A stretch of 64,000 bases of DNA, taken from contig NZ_FZNW01000003.1 of assembly GCF_900188115.1 (NCBI RefSeq), positions 212,849 through 276,848 on the forward strand, read 5' to 3'. Below are positions 53,274 through 61,974 of this stretch, one piece after another. Below the pieces are notes generated by a model that saw only the letters and a program-made list of their open reading frames with translations, did no database searches and was not told the origin of the DNA. Origin of the DNA: Haloechinothrix alba (GTDB taxonomy: Bacteria > Actinomycetota > Actinomycetes > Mycobacteriales > Pseudonocardiaceae). Every line of letters begins with the position of its first letter. Within the stretch, counting starts at the first letter, position 1. Made by a program: the position numbers and the translations under genes.

Positions 53274-54268
53274 GCGGACTCCTCCCGCCAGGACGACAGG
53301 TCGATCCAGGACTTGCCGGGTGCCTCGCGGGCCTTGGCGAACGCGGCGGCGGCGTTCTCCGGGTGTGAACCGGCCTGGAGAACCTGCTCCGGTGTCACCG
53401 ACCCGTCGGCGACGGCCGCGGCCGTGGCGGAGAAGTCGGTGGGGTGGTCGTAGATGAGCGAGCCCACGATCGTCACCTGCCGCTGCACCAGTTCGCGGGT
53501 GGACACCGATACCGGGGACCGGCTCATGCCGATCATCACGACCGTCCCGCCGCCCGCGACGGCTCGCAGCGAGGTATCCCAGGCCGCAGGCACGCCCGCG
53601 GTGTCGAACACCAGCGGGAACGGTTCCACCTCCGCCGTCTCGACGCGCTTGGCTCCGAGTTGCTCGGCAAGCTCCAGCCTGCCCTCGTGCGGTTCGGTGA
53701 CCGACACCTGTGCGCCCGCCGCAAGCAGGGTCTGGCAGGTGAACAACCCTTGCGACCCCGCCCCGACGACCAGGCACCGGTCACCGGGGGCCACCCCGGA
53801 GCGGCGCACCGCGGTGCGGGCGACGGCCAGCGGTTCGGTGCAGCCCAGCGCCCCGTCGGAAACGGTGGCCGGGACGGGCCAGGTGAAGCGTGCAGGCACG
53901 GCTACCCGCTCGGCGAGCAGACCCGGGTCGTTCATCCCGACGATGCGCCGCCTGTCGCACGCCGAGGTCCGGCCGTTGCGGCAGGCGACGCAGTCGAAGC
54001 AGCAGTAGTTGGGCTCGATGACCACGCGCTGCCCGACGTGCCGGTCGACGACACCGGGGCCGGTCGCGACGATCTCGCCGCCGCCCTCGTGTCCCATCAC
54101 CCAGGGCAGCGACGGTACGGCCCGGTCGCCGTCGTAGACGCTCAGATCCGAGCCGCACAAGCCGACTGCCCGGATCGCGACGACCACGTCGCCGGGCCCC
54201 GGTTCGGGATCCGGCCAGTCGTTCACGAGAGCCACTGCCTGGGGCTCGGTCAACACGATGGCGCGCAT
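53270..54268 (-). CDS. Zinc-dependent alcohol dehydrogenase heading the TRAP operon
   Basis: A 332-residue medium-chain dehydrogenase. VGLCGSDLSVYDGD and MGHEGGGEIV form the catalytic zinc site. The structural-zinc loop has all four cysteines (CCFDCVACRNGRTSACDR). GAGSQGLFTCQ is the Rossmann loop. First gene of a minus-strand series (ADH-dctQ-dctM-dctP-Gfo/Idh-dehydratase) that looks like one regulon. Its role could be oxidation of the imported hydroxy acid (for example quinate or shikimate), but this enzyme class is not the standard one, so the substrate is open. Confidence 0.85.
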   Translation of the reverse strand: MRAIVLTEPQAVALVNDWPDPEPGPGDVVVAIRAVGLCGSDLSVYDGDRAVPSLPWVMGHEGGGEIVATGPGVVDRHVGQRVVIEPNYCCFDCVACRNGRTSACDRRRIVGMNDPGLLAERVAVPARFTWPVPATVSDGALGCTEPLAVARTAVRRSGVAPGDRCLVVGAGSQGLFTCQTLLAAGAQVSVTEPHEGRLELAEQLGAKRVETAEVEPFPLVFDTAGVPAAWDTSLRAVAGGGTVVMIGMSRSPVSVSTRELVQRQVTIVGSLIYDHPTDFSATAAAVADGSVTPEQVLQAGSHPENAAAAFAKAREAPGKSWIDLSSWREESA

Positions 54269-54343
54269 TCGCCTGCTACCTCGCAACGCTTCATCCGTGG
54301 TCAGCGGGGTGATCGCTGACACAACTGCGTGGTTCATCCAGAC

Positions 54344-54379
54344 GGTAAGCGGTTGTCGCAACAACGGCAAGCGGTTGCC
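54344..54379. promoter_or_regulatory. Two LacI-type operators 22 bp apart
   Basis: GGTAAGCGGTTGTC (54344-54357) and GGCAAGCGGTTGCC (54366-54379) share 12 of 14 bases and are near-palindromes (GGCAAnCGnTTGCC) with a central CG, the LacI hallmark. Their 22-bp spacing is two helical turns, so two dimers would bind the same face. They lie between the divergent zinc dehydrogenase (54268) and lacI (54450). Confidence 0.75.
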
Positions 54380-54449
54380 AGAAGTTGCCACGACGAGTAG
54401 AAAGAACCGAGGAACTACCCTGCGGATATGTGCGGGTCGGAGGCCGGCT

Positions 54450-55460
54450 ATGGCACGGGATGAGCGGAAGCGACCGACGATCTACGACGTCGCGCGGGAA
54501 GCGGAGCTGGCCCCGTCGACGGTGTCGCGAGCGCTGTCCAACCCGGGGCGGGTGAGCTCGCGGACCCGCGAACACGTACTCGCGGTCGCGGACCGACTGG
54601 GGTACCAGGTCAACTCGCTGGCGAGCGCGTTGCCGTCCGGACGGACGCACACGGTCGCGCTGTTCGTGTCGGACATCACCAACCCGCACTTCTTCGGGAT
54701 CATCCGGGGCGCGGAACACCAGGCGCGGGCGGCCGGGTGCACGCTCATCCTCGGGGACACCGAGGAGTCACCGGAGGTGGAGGCCAGGAACATCGAACGG
54801 CTCGGCAGCTCGGTGGACGGCTTCGTCGTCGCGGCGAGCCGGATGACCGACGAGGACATCGAAGCGCTCGCGGGCAAGCACAGGGTCGCCCTCATCAGCA
54901 GGCAGCTGGCGGGCCTGCCGAGCGTCATCGTGGACCATGTGGACGGTACCCGGGAGATCGTCGAACATCTCGCCGCGCTCGGGCACGAGTCGCTCGTCTA
55001 CCTCGCCGGCCCGCGCAGGGCATGGTTGACCGACCAGCGGTGGCGCGGCCTCGCGCAGGCCGCGCGGCGGGTGGGGATGTCGGCGAGGCGACTCGGCCCG
55101 TTCCAGCCGACCATGCGGGCAGGTGCGAACGCGGCCGACGTCGCGTTGGGCTCCGGGGCGACAGCGGCCGTCGCGCACAACGACCTGATGGCGATCGGGA
55201 TGCTGCGCCGGGTAGCGGAACGCGGCATGCGCGTGCCGGACGATCTCAGCGTCGTCGGGTTCGACGACATATTCGGATCCGACATCTCCTCTCCCGCACT
55301 GACCACGCTCGGCGGGCCGTTCGAGGAGGTCGGGCGGCTGGCTGTGGACTCGTTGCTCGGGATGCGGGAGAAGTCGCGGGAAGCCGGCCGCGCCGAGCAG
55401 ATCGTCCTGCCGTCACACCTGGTGATCCGTGGCTCGACGGGGAAGGCCCCTGTGCGGTAG
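54450..55460 (+). CDS. LacI-family repressor of the quinate/shikimate-like regulon
   Basis: A 336-residue LacI protein. HTH TIYDVAREAELAPSTVSRALSNPGRVSSRTREHVLAVADRLGYQVNSLASALPSGRTH includes the hinge helix. The sensor domain begins VALFVSDITNPHFFGIIRGAEHQA and has AVAHNDLMAIGMLRR and VVGFDDIFGSDISSPALTTL. ATG 54450 follows GGAGG by 7 bp; an upstream in-frame start at 54258 crosses the operators. Divergent from the TRAP/dehydrogenase operon. Confidence 0.9.
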   Translation: MARDERKRPTIYDVAREAELAPSTVSRALSNPGRVSSRTREHVLAVADRLGYQVNSLASALPSGRTHTVALFVSDITNPHFFGIIRGAEHQARAAGCTLILGDTEESPEVEARNIERLGSSVDGFVVAASRMTDEDIEALAGKHRVALISRQLAGLPSVIVDHVDGTREIVEHLAALGHESLVYLAGPRRAWLTDQRWRGLAQAARRVGMSARRLGPFQPTMRAGANAADVALGSGATAAVAHNDLMAIGMLRRVAERGMRVPDDLSVVGFDDIFGSDISSPALTTLGGPFEEVGRLAVDSLLGMREKSREAGRAEQIVLPSHLVIRGSTGKAPVR

Positions 55461-55695
55461 CCGACGGTGTGGTAGCGCGCACCACCGCAGAACGTCCCGC
55501 GTACGACCCGACAGAACCCGGCGACCTGCGCGTGGCTCGCAGCGGCGATCACCACCCAGGACCTGAAGGGGCGGGGAGCGGACGACTGGACGGCCCCCGC
55601 AGGCTCCCGGCCGCGTACGGCCCGCTGAGCCGTGGGCGCTCCTGCCCCGAGCGCGCTCCTGGGTTGCTCAGCCTGCCGAAGCAGGTGCCGGTGGC
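55461..55695. other. Gene-free spacer after lacI
   Basis: 235 bp between the lacI stop and the stop of the minus-strand zinc-ribbon gene. GTGGT and ACCAC near 55470-55485 can form a small hairpin just after lacI. No convincing ORF or repeat otherwise. Confidence 0.4.
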
Positions 55696-55848
55696 TCAGC
55701 GTGGGCGCTGTGCTCGTGCTTCCCTGCCAGCGGAGGCATCGGCCTGCATCTCGCCCTCGCAGCAGGACTCCTTCCACTTGCATACGGGACACAGCCACCG
55801 CGTCCGGGCCGGCTCGAATACCGTGGCGCAGCGGGAGCACTCGATCAT
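55696..55848 (-). CDS. Small zinc-ribbon protein
   Basis: A 50-residue protein with two knuckles: CSRC at residues 4-7 and CPVC at 20-23, plus CC at 29-30. The first part (MIECSRCATVFEPARTRWLCPVCKWKESCC) is a compact rubredoxin- or zinc-ribbon-like fold, and the rest is a charged tail. ATG 55848 is chosen because GGAGAG lies about 5 bp upstream; longer in-frame frames exist. Function unknown. Many actinobacteria have comparable tiny ribbon proteins. Confidence 0.55.
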   Translation of the reverse strand: MIECSRCATVFEPARTRWLCPVCKWKESCCEGEMQADASAGREARAQRPR

Positions 55849-56004
55849 GTTCTCTCCGGGAGCGTCTGCTCGGTGTCGGGTGCCCATGATGCCTGACGTG
55901 TGCCGCAGCACGCATGCGCACCGGCGAGCCGTGTGGCTGCGTGGCCCCTCCGGATGCGCCCGGTATGGCTGGATACGTCCGGCATTTCGGAGTTTCATGG
56001 CGGT

Positions 56005-56630
56005 ATGCGACCCGGAGCAGGTGCGGTCCTGGCCGTGGCGGTTACCGCCGTGGCGTTGTTCGGCTGCGGTTCGACCGAACCGTACCCGGTTCCGGATGAT
56101 GCAGTGGTGCCGGATGACGCTTTCGTGCCGGATCACCGTCTGGTACCGGATGACGGCCGCCGCGCGCCGGGCCCGCAGGATCCGTGCGCGGGCACGGCGC
56201 GCACGCCGCCCCCGTACCCTGGTGACGTCGCCTCGACCGTGGCCGATGCCGTCACCGGGTCCGTGAACGGCGCCGATGTCGGGATCGTGGTCCTCGACCG
56301 GTGCGCGAACGAGACGGTGGCCGCGTTCGGGCCCGATCAGCCGTTCTACACGGCGTCGGTGGTCAAGCTGCTGATCGCCGTCGAGATCCTGAGCAGGGCG
56401 GACACGACCGGACTGGCCGCCGCGGACCGCCGGGAGGTCGAGGCGATGCTGGCTCGCAGCGACGACGGCGTCGCGTCGCGACTGTGGGACACCCACGGCG
56501 GCAGGGACATCGTGCGGGCCGACCGTACGTCGCGGTTCTGCTCACCCGTTTCCCGGCGGGCACGACATTCGACGACGGCCGGGAAGCCCTGACCGCAGGC
56601 GCCCGCGAACTCACCGCGACGCTGGACTGA
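56005..56630 (+). pseudogene. Decayed serine hydrolase (class A beta-lactamase-like) lipoprotein
   Basis: The 5' part (from ATG 56005) reads a signal peptide with lipobox LFGC, a repeat-rich linker, DVGIVVLDRCANETVAAFGPDQPFYTASVVKLLIAVEIL with the SxxK catalytic motif (TASVVK), and SDDGVASRLWDTHGG. It then jumps, in another frame, directly to RPYVAVLLTRFPAGTTFDDGREALTAGARELTATLD, the last strands and helix of the fold. The usual middle (about 80-100 residues including the third catalytic motif) is missing, and the span (626 nt) is not a multiple of three. An internal deletion with frameshift is the simplest explanation. Confidence 0.8.
56089..56160 (+). repeat. Four 18-bp tandem repeats (VPDD units)
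   Basis: Four successive 18-bp units encode VPDDAV, VPDDAF, VPDHRL and VPDDGR after the lipobox of the decayed hydrolase. GTNCCGGATGAC-like cores recur in each. A spacer minisatellite in the lipoprotein linker. Confidence 0.75.
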
Positions 56631-56813
56631 CGGTGCGTAGCAGGCGCGGATGTCGTGCGCCCTGCTGGACGCGGGCCGAGGTGCCCGGCTGTCGAGGCGG
56701 TGGCAGGCGATGTCCGATGGCCTGCCCACGATGGGCTACCCGGCTTGTGCACGGACCGGCAGCATGTCGGATGATCGTGCGTGGACAGCTACCGGCACCC
56801 GAGGAGGCATGTC

Positions 56814-57494
56814 ATGGGCGGCACCGCACTGGTAACCGGCGGAACGGGCGGCCTGGGCACGGCGGTGACGGGGGAGTTGCTGCGCCAGGGCTGGCGGGTC
56901 GTGGTGCCGTGGAACTCGCCCGGGTCCGCGGAGCACGTTCAAGAACACGACAACCTCGATCTGATCAAGGCCGACCTGTTCGAGGAAGGCGACGCGGCGT
57001 CGGTGGCCGGGCGGGCTGCTGCTGATCCGGACGCCCCATTGCGCGCGGTGGTCAACCTGGTGGGCGGCTTCGCCATGGGAGGCAGGGTGCACGAGGCACC
57101 GGTCGCCGACTTCGAGCAACAGCTGCGCCTGAACCTGCGCCCGGCCTACCTGACCTCGCAGGCCGCGATCCCGCATCTGATCGACAGCGGGGGCGGCTCT
57201 GTCGTGTGCGTGTCCAGCAAGGCCGCGCTCAAGCCGTTTCCCGGGGGCGTGGGTTACGTGACGTCGAAGGCGGCCCTGCTGGCGTTCGTCGACACGCTCG
57301 CCGTGGAGTACAAGGGAAAGGGCATCCGGAGCAACGCTGTGCTGCCAGGCATGATCGACACTCCGGCGAACCGTGCGGGGCAGCCGAACGCCGACCGCAG
57401 CAACTGGACCGCGCCGGAGGACATCGCCTCGGTGATCGCGTTCCTGTGCGCCGGGGACTCCTCGGTCGTCAACGGCGCGCACGTGCCGGTATAG
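56814..57494 (+). CDS. SDR family oxidoreductase
   Basis: A 226-residue short-chain dehydrogenase. TGGTGGLG is the TGxxxGxG cofactor loop, NLVGGF replaces the usual NNAG, VCVSSKAAL holds the catalytic Ser, and YVTSK is YxxxK. ATG 56814 follows GAGGAGG by 6 bp; a start at 56781 is possible but lacks a site. It is convergent with the ChoD-like gene 48 bp downstream. The substrate is unknown. Confidence 0.88.
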   Translation: MGGTALVTGGTGGLGTAVTGELLRQGWRVVVPWNSPGSAEHVQEHDNLDLIKADLFEEGDAASVAGRAAADPDAPLRAVVNLVGGFAMGGRVHEAPVADFEQQLRLNLRPAYLTSQAAIPHLIDSGGGSVVCVSSKAALKPFPGGVGYVTSKAALLAFVDTLAVEYKGKGIRSNAVLPGMIDTPANRAGQPNADRSNWTAPEDIASVIAFLCAGDSSVVNGAHVPV

Positions 57495-57541
57495 CGTGCC
57501 GGGCACAGGGCGCCGCGGCGGCCACGCCACCCTGGCTGTGA

Positions 57542-59278
57542 CTACCCTTCCGGTGCCCCGCCTGCCCGGACGTCCACGATCGGCAGCCGGAGCGCGGCCG
57601 GGGCGTGTGTCGGTACCGCAGGTCGGGCCGGTGGCACCGGGTGGAGGCGCCGGTAGGTCGCTCGAAGGGGCGGCCGCTGGTCGGCCTCGGACCGGTTCGG
57701 CCAGAACGCCATCGCGCGCTCGGCCTGGGCTGTGATGGTCAGCGACGGGTTGACCCCGAGGTTCGCCGAGATGGTCGAGCCGTCGACCACGTGCAGCCCC
57801 GGATGCCCGTACACCCTGTGCCACGGGTCGATCACACCGGTTTCCGGTGAGTCCCCGATGGCGCATCCGCCGATGAAGTGGGCGGTCATCGGGATGTTGG
57901 CGATGTCACCGAGCTGCCCGCCAGGGGCGCCCCCGATCTTCTCGGCGATCCGCCGGGTGGCCTCGTTGCCGACGGGGATCCAGGTCGGGTTGGGTTGCCC
58001 GTGCCCCTGCTTCGAGGTGAGCCGGTAGCGACCGAACCGGGTACGCCTACCGGAGACGGTGATGGAGTTGTCCAGCGACTGCATCACCAGCACGATGATC
58101 GTCTTCTCCGACCAGCGCCGGACGGACAGCCAACGGAGCTGCCGCGGGTTGCCGAGCATCTCCTTGAGCCAGGTGACCCATCGCGGGTGGCGCTTCCCGC
58201 CGTCGGTCAGCGCCGTCTGCAGCAGCCCCATGGCGTTGCTGCCCTTGCCGTAGCGCACCGGTTCGACATGGGTGTGCTCGTCGGGATGGAAGGACGACGT
58301 GATCGCGATGCCCCTGCTGTAGTCGACATCGGTGCTCGGGGCGCGGGCCCCCATGATGGCCTCGGAGTTGGTCCGGGTCAGTGTGCCCAGCTTCGCCGAG
58401 ATGCCTGGCAGGGAACCGCTGTCCCGCATGCGGTGCAGCAGCTTCTGGGTGTTGTAGGTTCCGGCCGCGAAGACGACCTGCTCCGCCGTGAAGCTGCGGC
58501 GGTCCCGCGGCCGCTTACCGGAACGCCCGGTGGCCACGGTCTCCACCACGTACCCCTCGTCGCGGCGCGGGCGCACCTCGGTGACGGTGGTCAGCGGGTG
58601 AACCTGCGCCCCGCTCTGCTCTGCCAGGTACAGGTAGTTCTTGTCCAGCGTGTTCTTCGCGTTGTGCCGGCATCCGGTCATGCATGAGCCGCAGGAGACG
58701 CAGCTCGACCGCTGCGGCCCGGCCCCGCCGAAGAACGGGTCGGCGACCTCGGTCCCCGGCGGCGTTCCCGGCCCGCCGAAGTACACGCCTACCGGCGTGT
58801 GATGGAACGTCTCACCTGCCCCCATGTCCTCGGCGACCTCGCCGACGACCCGGTCCGCGTCGGTGTGCAGCGGGTTCTCCACGACGCCCAGCATGCGCTC
58901 GGCCTGGTCGAAGAATGGGGCGAGCTCGTCGCGCCAGTCGGTGATATGCCGCCACTGCGGATCCTCGTAGAACGGCGCCAGCGGCTTGTACAGCGTGTTC
59001 GCGTAGACCAGCGACCCTCCGCCGACGCCGGCGGCTGCCATGATCACCGCGTCCTGCAACAGATGGATCCGTTGCAGCCCGTAACAGCCGAGCCGCGGTG
59101 CCCACAGGAAGCGGCGCAGGTTCCACGAGGTCTTCGGGTAGGTGGTCTCGTCGAAGCGCCTGCCGGCTTCCAGCACGCCGACCCGGTAGCCCTTCTCGGT
59201 TAGCCGAAGCGCGCTGACCGAGCCGCCGAAGCCGGAACCGATGATCAGCACGTCGTAGTCGTAGCCGTTGTCGCTCAT
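57542..59278 (-). CDS. GMC-type cholesterol oxidase ChoD homologue
   Basis: A 578-residue flavoprotein, the same length as mycobacterial ChoD (Rv3409c). DVLIIGSGFGGSVSALRLTEKGYRVGVLEAG is the FAD-binding motif and MAAAGVGGGSLVYANT the GMC signature. A cysteine-rich loop (CVSCGSCMTGCRHNAKNTLDKNYL) and the C-terminal GCAIGDSPETGVIDPWHRVYGHPGLHVVDGSTISANLGVNPSLTITAQAERA match. ATG 59278 (GGGAG close upstream) is preferred to GTG 59341. ChoD oxidises sterols or acts as a cytosolic steroid or long-chain alcohol dehydrogenase. Substrate not proven. Divergent from an AraC-type regulator. Confidence 0.87.
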   Translation of the reverse strand: MSDNGYDYDVLIIGSGFGGSVSALRLTEKGYRVGVLEAGRRFDETTYPKTSWNLRRFLWAPRLGCYGLQRIHLLQDAVIMAAAGVGGGSLVYANTLYKPLAPFYEDPQWRHITDWRDELAPFFDQAERMLGVVENPLHTDADRVVGEVAEDMGAGETFHHTPVGVYFGGPGTPPGTEVADPFFGGAGPQRSSCVSCGSCMTGCRHNAKNTLDKNYLYLAEQSGAQVHPLTTVTEVRPRRDEGYVVETVATGRSGKRPRDRRSFTAEQVVFAAGTYNTQKLLHRMRDSGSLPGISAKLGTLTRTNSEAIMGARAPSTDVDYSRGIAITSSFHPDEHTHVEPVRYGKGSNAMGLLQTALTDGGKRHPRWVTWLKEMLGNPRQLRWLSVRRWSEKTIIVLVMQSLDNSITVSGRRTRFGRYRLTSKQGHGQPNPTWIPVGNEATRRIAEKIGGAPGGQLGDIANIPMTAHFIGGCAIGDSPETGVIDPWHRVYGHPGLHVVDGSTISANLGVNPSLTITAQAERAMAFWPNRSEADQRPPLRATYRRLHPVPPARPAVPTHAPAALRLPIVDVRAGGAPEG

Positions 59279-59409
59279 GCTCCCGCCGATCACGTCGTCG
59301 TCGATGGAGGTCACGGTAGGCGCCGGGTAGCGGCTGGTCACAGGTGCGAACGCGCCAGAGAGTTACTATGTCCGGCCAGGAGATGGTTCCCGCGAGCGGG
59401 GAGTGACCA

Positions 59410-60441
59410 ATGGTGCGGTGGGATGTGCGGCGACCGGCCGCGAGCGCGCTGCTGCTCACCAAGCTCGGCGCAGAGAGCGGTGTAGCCACGCGGACCTGCC
59501 TGCGCGGCAGCGGCGTCACCGCCGAGCAGCTGGAGGATCCGTCGACCGAGCTGACCGCGGCGCAGGAACTGACCATTACCCGTAACCTGCTGGACGCGCT
59601 CGGGCACCCGGAGGGGCTGGGGTTGCGCGCGGGCGCGCGCTATCACCTCACCACCCACGGCATCTGGGGGTTCGCGCTGATCAGTAGCCCGACGTTGCGC
59701 AGCGCCATCGATGTGGGCCTGCGTTTCCTCGACCTGACCTACTCGTACTGCCGGATCGAGGTGCGCGAAGGGGAGCGGGGATTGCTGCTGGTGCTCGCCG
59801 CGCCGGATGTCCCCGTCGACCTGCGACGGTTCGCGGTGGAGCGGGACGTGGCCGCCATCCGGACGCTGCAGTCCGACCTGCTGGCCGAGCCGGTGGCGCT
59901 GCACGGCGTACGGTTCGCCTTCCCGCCGCCGTCGGGTTCGGTCGACCGTTACGCGGAACTGTGCGGCGTACGCCCCGAGTTCGGCTGCGCGGAGAACGTC
60001 GTCGAGATCGACCCTGTTCTGCTGGACGCGCCGTTACCGCAGGCCGACGAGCACAGCGCCGCGCTGATGCGGCAGCAGTGCCGCGAGCTTCTCGAGCGCA
60101 GGCAGCAACGGGCGGGCCTGGCCGGACAGGTCCGTGAGCACGTGCTCGCACGGATGAGTAGCCCGCCGGGTCGTGCCGAGATGGCCGCTGCGCTGCACAT
60201 CAGCGAGCGGACGCTACACCGGCGACTCGCAGAGGAAGGCACGTCCTATCGGGATGTGCTGAACGACGCTCGCGCGGAACTGGCAGAGGACCTGCTGTCG
60301 ACGGCGGGACTTCCGGTGGCCGAGGTCGCAAGGCGGTTGGGCTATGTGGAGGTGACCAGCTTCTCGCAGGCCTTCCGGCGATGGAAGGGCGTCGGGCCAC
60401 GTACCTTCCGGGGAGGTATCGCGCCCCGGAAGGCGCCGTGA
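59410..60441 (+). CDS. AraC-family regulator, VirS/OruR-like
   Basis: A 343-residue activator with an N-terminal arabinose-type ligand domain (PF12625-like, ...GHPEGLGLRAGARYHLTTHGIWGFALISSPTLRSAIDVGLRFLDL) and a C-terminal double HTH (MAAALHISERTLHRRLAEEGTSYRDVLNDARAELAEDLL, then VAEVARRLGYVEVTSFSQAFRRWKGVGPRTFR). This architecture is that of VirS, which controls the mycobacterial mymA fatty-acid operon. ATG 59410 follows GGGGAG by about 7 bp. Divergent from the ChoD-like gene across 131 bp, so likely its regulator. Confidence 0.88.
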   Translation: MVRWDVRRPAASALLLTKLGAESGVATRTCLRGSGVTAEQLEDPSTELTAAQELTITRNLLDALGHPEGLGLRAGARYHLTTHGIWGFALISSPTLRSAIDVGLRFLDLTYSYCRIEVREGERGLLLVLAAPDVPVDLRRFAVERDVAAIRTLQSDLLAEPVALHGVRFAFPPPSGSVDRYAELCGVRPEFGCAENVVEIDPVLLDAPLPQADEHSAALMRQQCRELLERRQQRAGLAGQVREHVLARMSSPPGRAEMAAALHISERTLHRRLAEEGTSYRDVLNDARAELAEDLLSTAGLPVAEVARRLGYVEVTSFSQAFRRWKGVGPRTFRGGIAPRKAP

Positions 60442-60954
60442 GCGGCGCGAATACAATTTCCGATTCGACATAGTGCGTAATGGGCAACGGTTGCGTATTC
60501 ATCACCGTACGATTGTGCTTCGCGAGTCGAGGGATCATTTCGCGGTGAGAACGGTCACCGGCGTGGTTGTGGCGATTTCCCCGTTCGGCACGGCGGGCGA
60601 GCAATCTGCCGATACCGGCGGAACAAGGTGACCAGGATCACGGTGACAAATTACTCGGCGCGGTCCCCTGCCCGGGAAAACTCCAGTTGAGTGGGGCCGG
60701 ACAGCGCGGTCGCGGCGCCGGCGCCGGGCTACGCGTCGAGTGATGTGCGCGGCCAACCGGACCGGAATTGGCTCGTTCAGAGTAGTTTCACCTGACCGCG
60801 AGAGTTACTATTTTCTCCACGTGGGTCCCGTCCACTCATCTCGACAGCGCGGTCGTGGGTGAGCTTGCGATAGGCTCCCTGGAGCGTTTGGTGAACTGCC
60901 GTGATCGACGTCGACAGGATATTATTGTCGACAGGAGGGAAACCCAAGTACGAC
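60442..60954. other. Intergenic region upstream of the MTHFR-like gene
   Basis: 513 bp without a recognised gene. The ends are A+T-rich for this genome. GTGACCAGGATCAC at 60628-60641 fits the CRP-type core GTGA-N6-TCAC. Near its 3' end, GTCGACA (60910-60916) and TGTCGAC (60926-60932) form an inverted repeat with a 9-bp spacer, and GTCGACAGGA occurs twice in direct orientation 17 bp apart. This looks like the operator of the MTHFR-like gene. Confidence 0.5.
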
Positions 60955-61848
60955 ATGAACACCATCGCACTCGAACTCGTGCCGCCTGACCTCGACGGCG
61001 GTGTGGACAAGGCTGTCGAGGAAGCTCGCAAGGTGGCGGAGAACGCCCGCGCCACCGGGATGACCGAGCGCATCAAGCACCTGATGATCCCGGGCATCAT
61101 CGCCGAGGACGACGACCGCCCGGTCGAGATCAGGCCGAAGATGGACACGCTCGACTTCTGGAACACGGTGCGGCCGGAGATCGGCGATGTGCAAGGCCTG
61201 TGCACTCAGGTAACCGCCTTCCACGACAAGCCCCAGCTCACCGACCGTCTACAGGATCTGGTCGACGCCGGTATGGACGGCATCACCTTCGTCGGTGTGC
61301 CCCGCACACTCGCCGATGGCCAGGGTCCGGGGGTTGCCCCGACGGACGCGTTGAGCGAGTTCCAGGACATCGTCGACAACCGTGGCGTGATCCTGATTCC
61401 GACCCGGGAAGGCGAGCAGGGGCGTTTCAACTTCAAGTGTGAGCGCGGCGCCACTTACGCGATGACGCAGCTGCTGTACTCGGACGCCATCGTCGACTTC
61501 CTCAGCGACTTCGCCAAGGAGACGCCGCATCGGCCCGAGATCCTGCTGTCCTTCGGCTTCGTGCCGTCCGTGGAGAGCCGGATGAAGCTGATCGACTGGC
61601 TCATCCAGGACCCGGGCAACAGTGCCGTCGAGCAGGAGCAGAAGCTCGTCGCGCAGATTGCCGAGCGCTCCTTCGAGGAGCGCAAGCAGTTCCTCGTGGA
61701 CCTGTACAAGCGCATCATCGACGGGGTCTACGACCTCGGCTTCCCGCTCAGCGTGCATCTCGAGGCGCCGTACGGCTACTCCAAGCCGGCCTTCGAGACC
61801 TTCGCGGAGATGCTCGACTACTGGGAGCCGAGCCCGAACGGCTCCTGA
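60955..61848 (+). CDS. Methylenetetrahydrofolate reductase-like protein (Rv2172c type)
   Basis: A 297-residue protein of the FAD-less, divergent actinobacterial MTHFR group typified by Rv2172c. NTIALELVPPDLDGGVDKAVEEARKV, VMIPG-type KHLMIPGIIAEDDDRPVEIRPKMDTLDFWNTVRPE, ITFVGVPRTLADGQGPGVAPTDALSEF, VILIPTREGEQGRFNFKCERGATYAMTQLLYSDAIVDFL and ILLSFGFVPSVESRMKLIDWLIQDPGN are close to that family. It supplies methyl-THF for methionine synthesis, using NADH. ATG 60955 is the conserved start though AGGAGGG lies 16 bp away; the GTG at 60901 would include the operator-like repeat. Confidence 0.85.
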   Translation: MNTIALELVPPDLDGGVDKAVEEARKVAENARATGMTERIKHLMIPGIIAEDDDRPVEIRPKMDTLDFWNTVRPEIGDVQGLCTQVTAFHDKPQLTDRLQDLVDAGMDGITFVGVPRTLADGQGPGVAPTDALSEFQDIVDNRGVILIPTREGEQGRFNFKCERGATYAMTQLLYSDAIVDFLSDFAKETPHRPEILLSFGFVPSVESRMKLIDWLIQDPGNSAVEQEQKLVAQIAERSFEERKQFLVDLYKRIIDGVYDLGFPLSVHLEAPYGYSKPAFETFAEMLDYWEPSPNGS

Positions 61849-61873
61849 GCCGCGAGCCGCTCCAGAACCAGAA

Positions 61874-61963
61874 GCTCTGGTCCGACCGCCAGCAGGATGT
61901 TCCGGCAGCCGCGACCTCCCCGCGGAGGCCCCGTCTGCCGGACGGCGGCCGGACCAACCGCTG
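61874..61963. repeat. 90-bp structured palindromic element, copy 1
   Basis: First copy of a tandem pair, 11 bp before the second, with one base different. It begins GCTCTGGTCCGACCGCC and ends GGCGGCCGGACCAACCGCTG. It folds as an outer 12-bp stem (GGTCCGaCCGCC with GGCGGcCGGACC), then a 7-bp stem CCGGCAG/CTGCCGG, then a 5-bp stem CCTCC/GGAGG with tetraloop CCGC. It lies downstream of the MTHFR-like gene and may serve as its terminator, but the elaborate fold suggests a mobile or RNA element. Confidence 0.85.
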
Positions 61964-61974
61964 TTGCTTGTCTG

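Noticed and set aside
60628..60641. CRP-type site GTGACCAGGATCAC
   Set aside because: Matches the 8-base core only, lies more than 300 bp before the next start, and lacks the outer T/A; mentioned in the spacer entry but not called.
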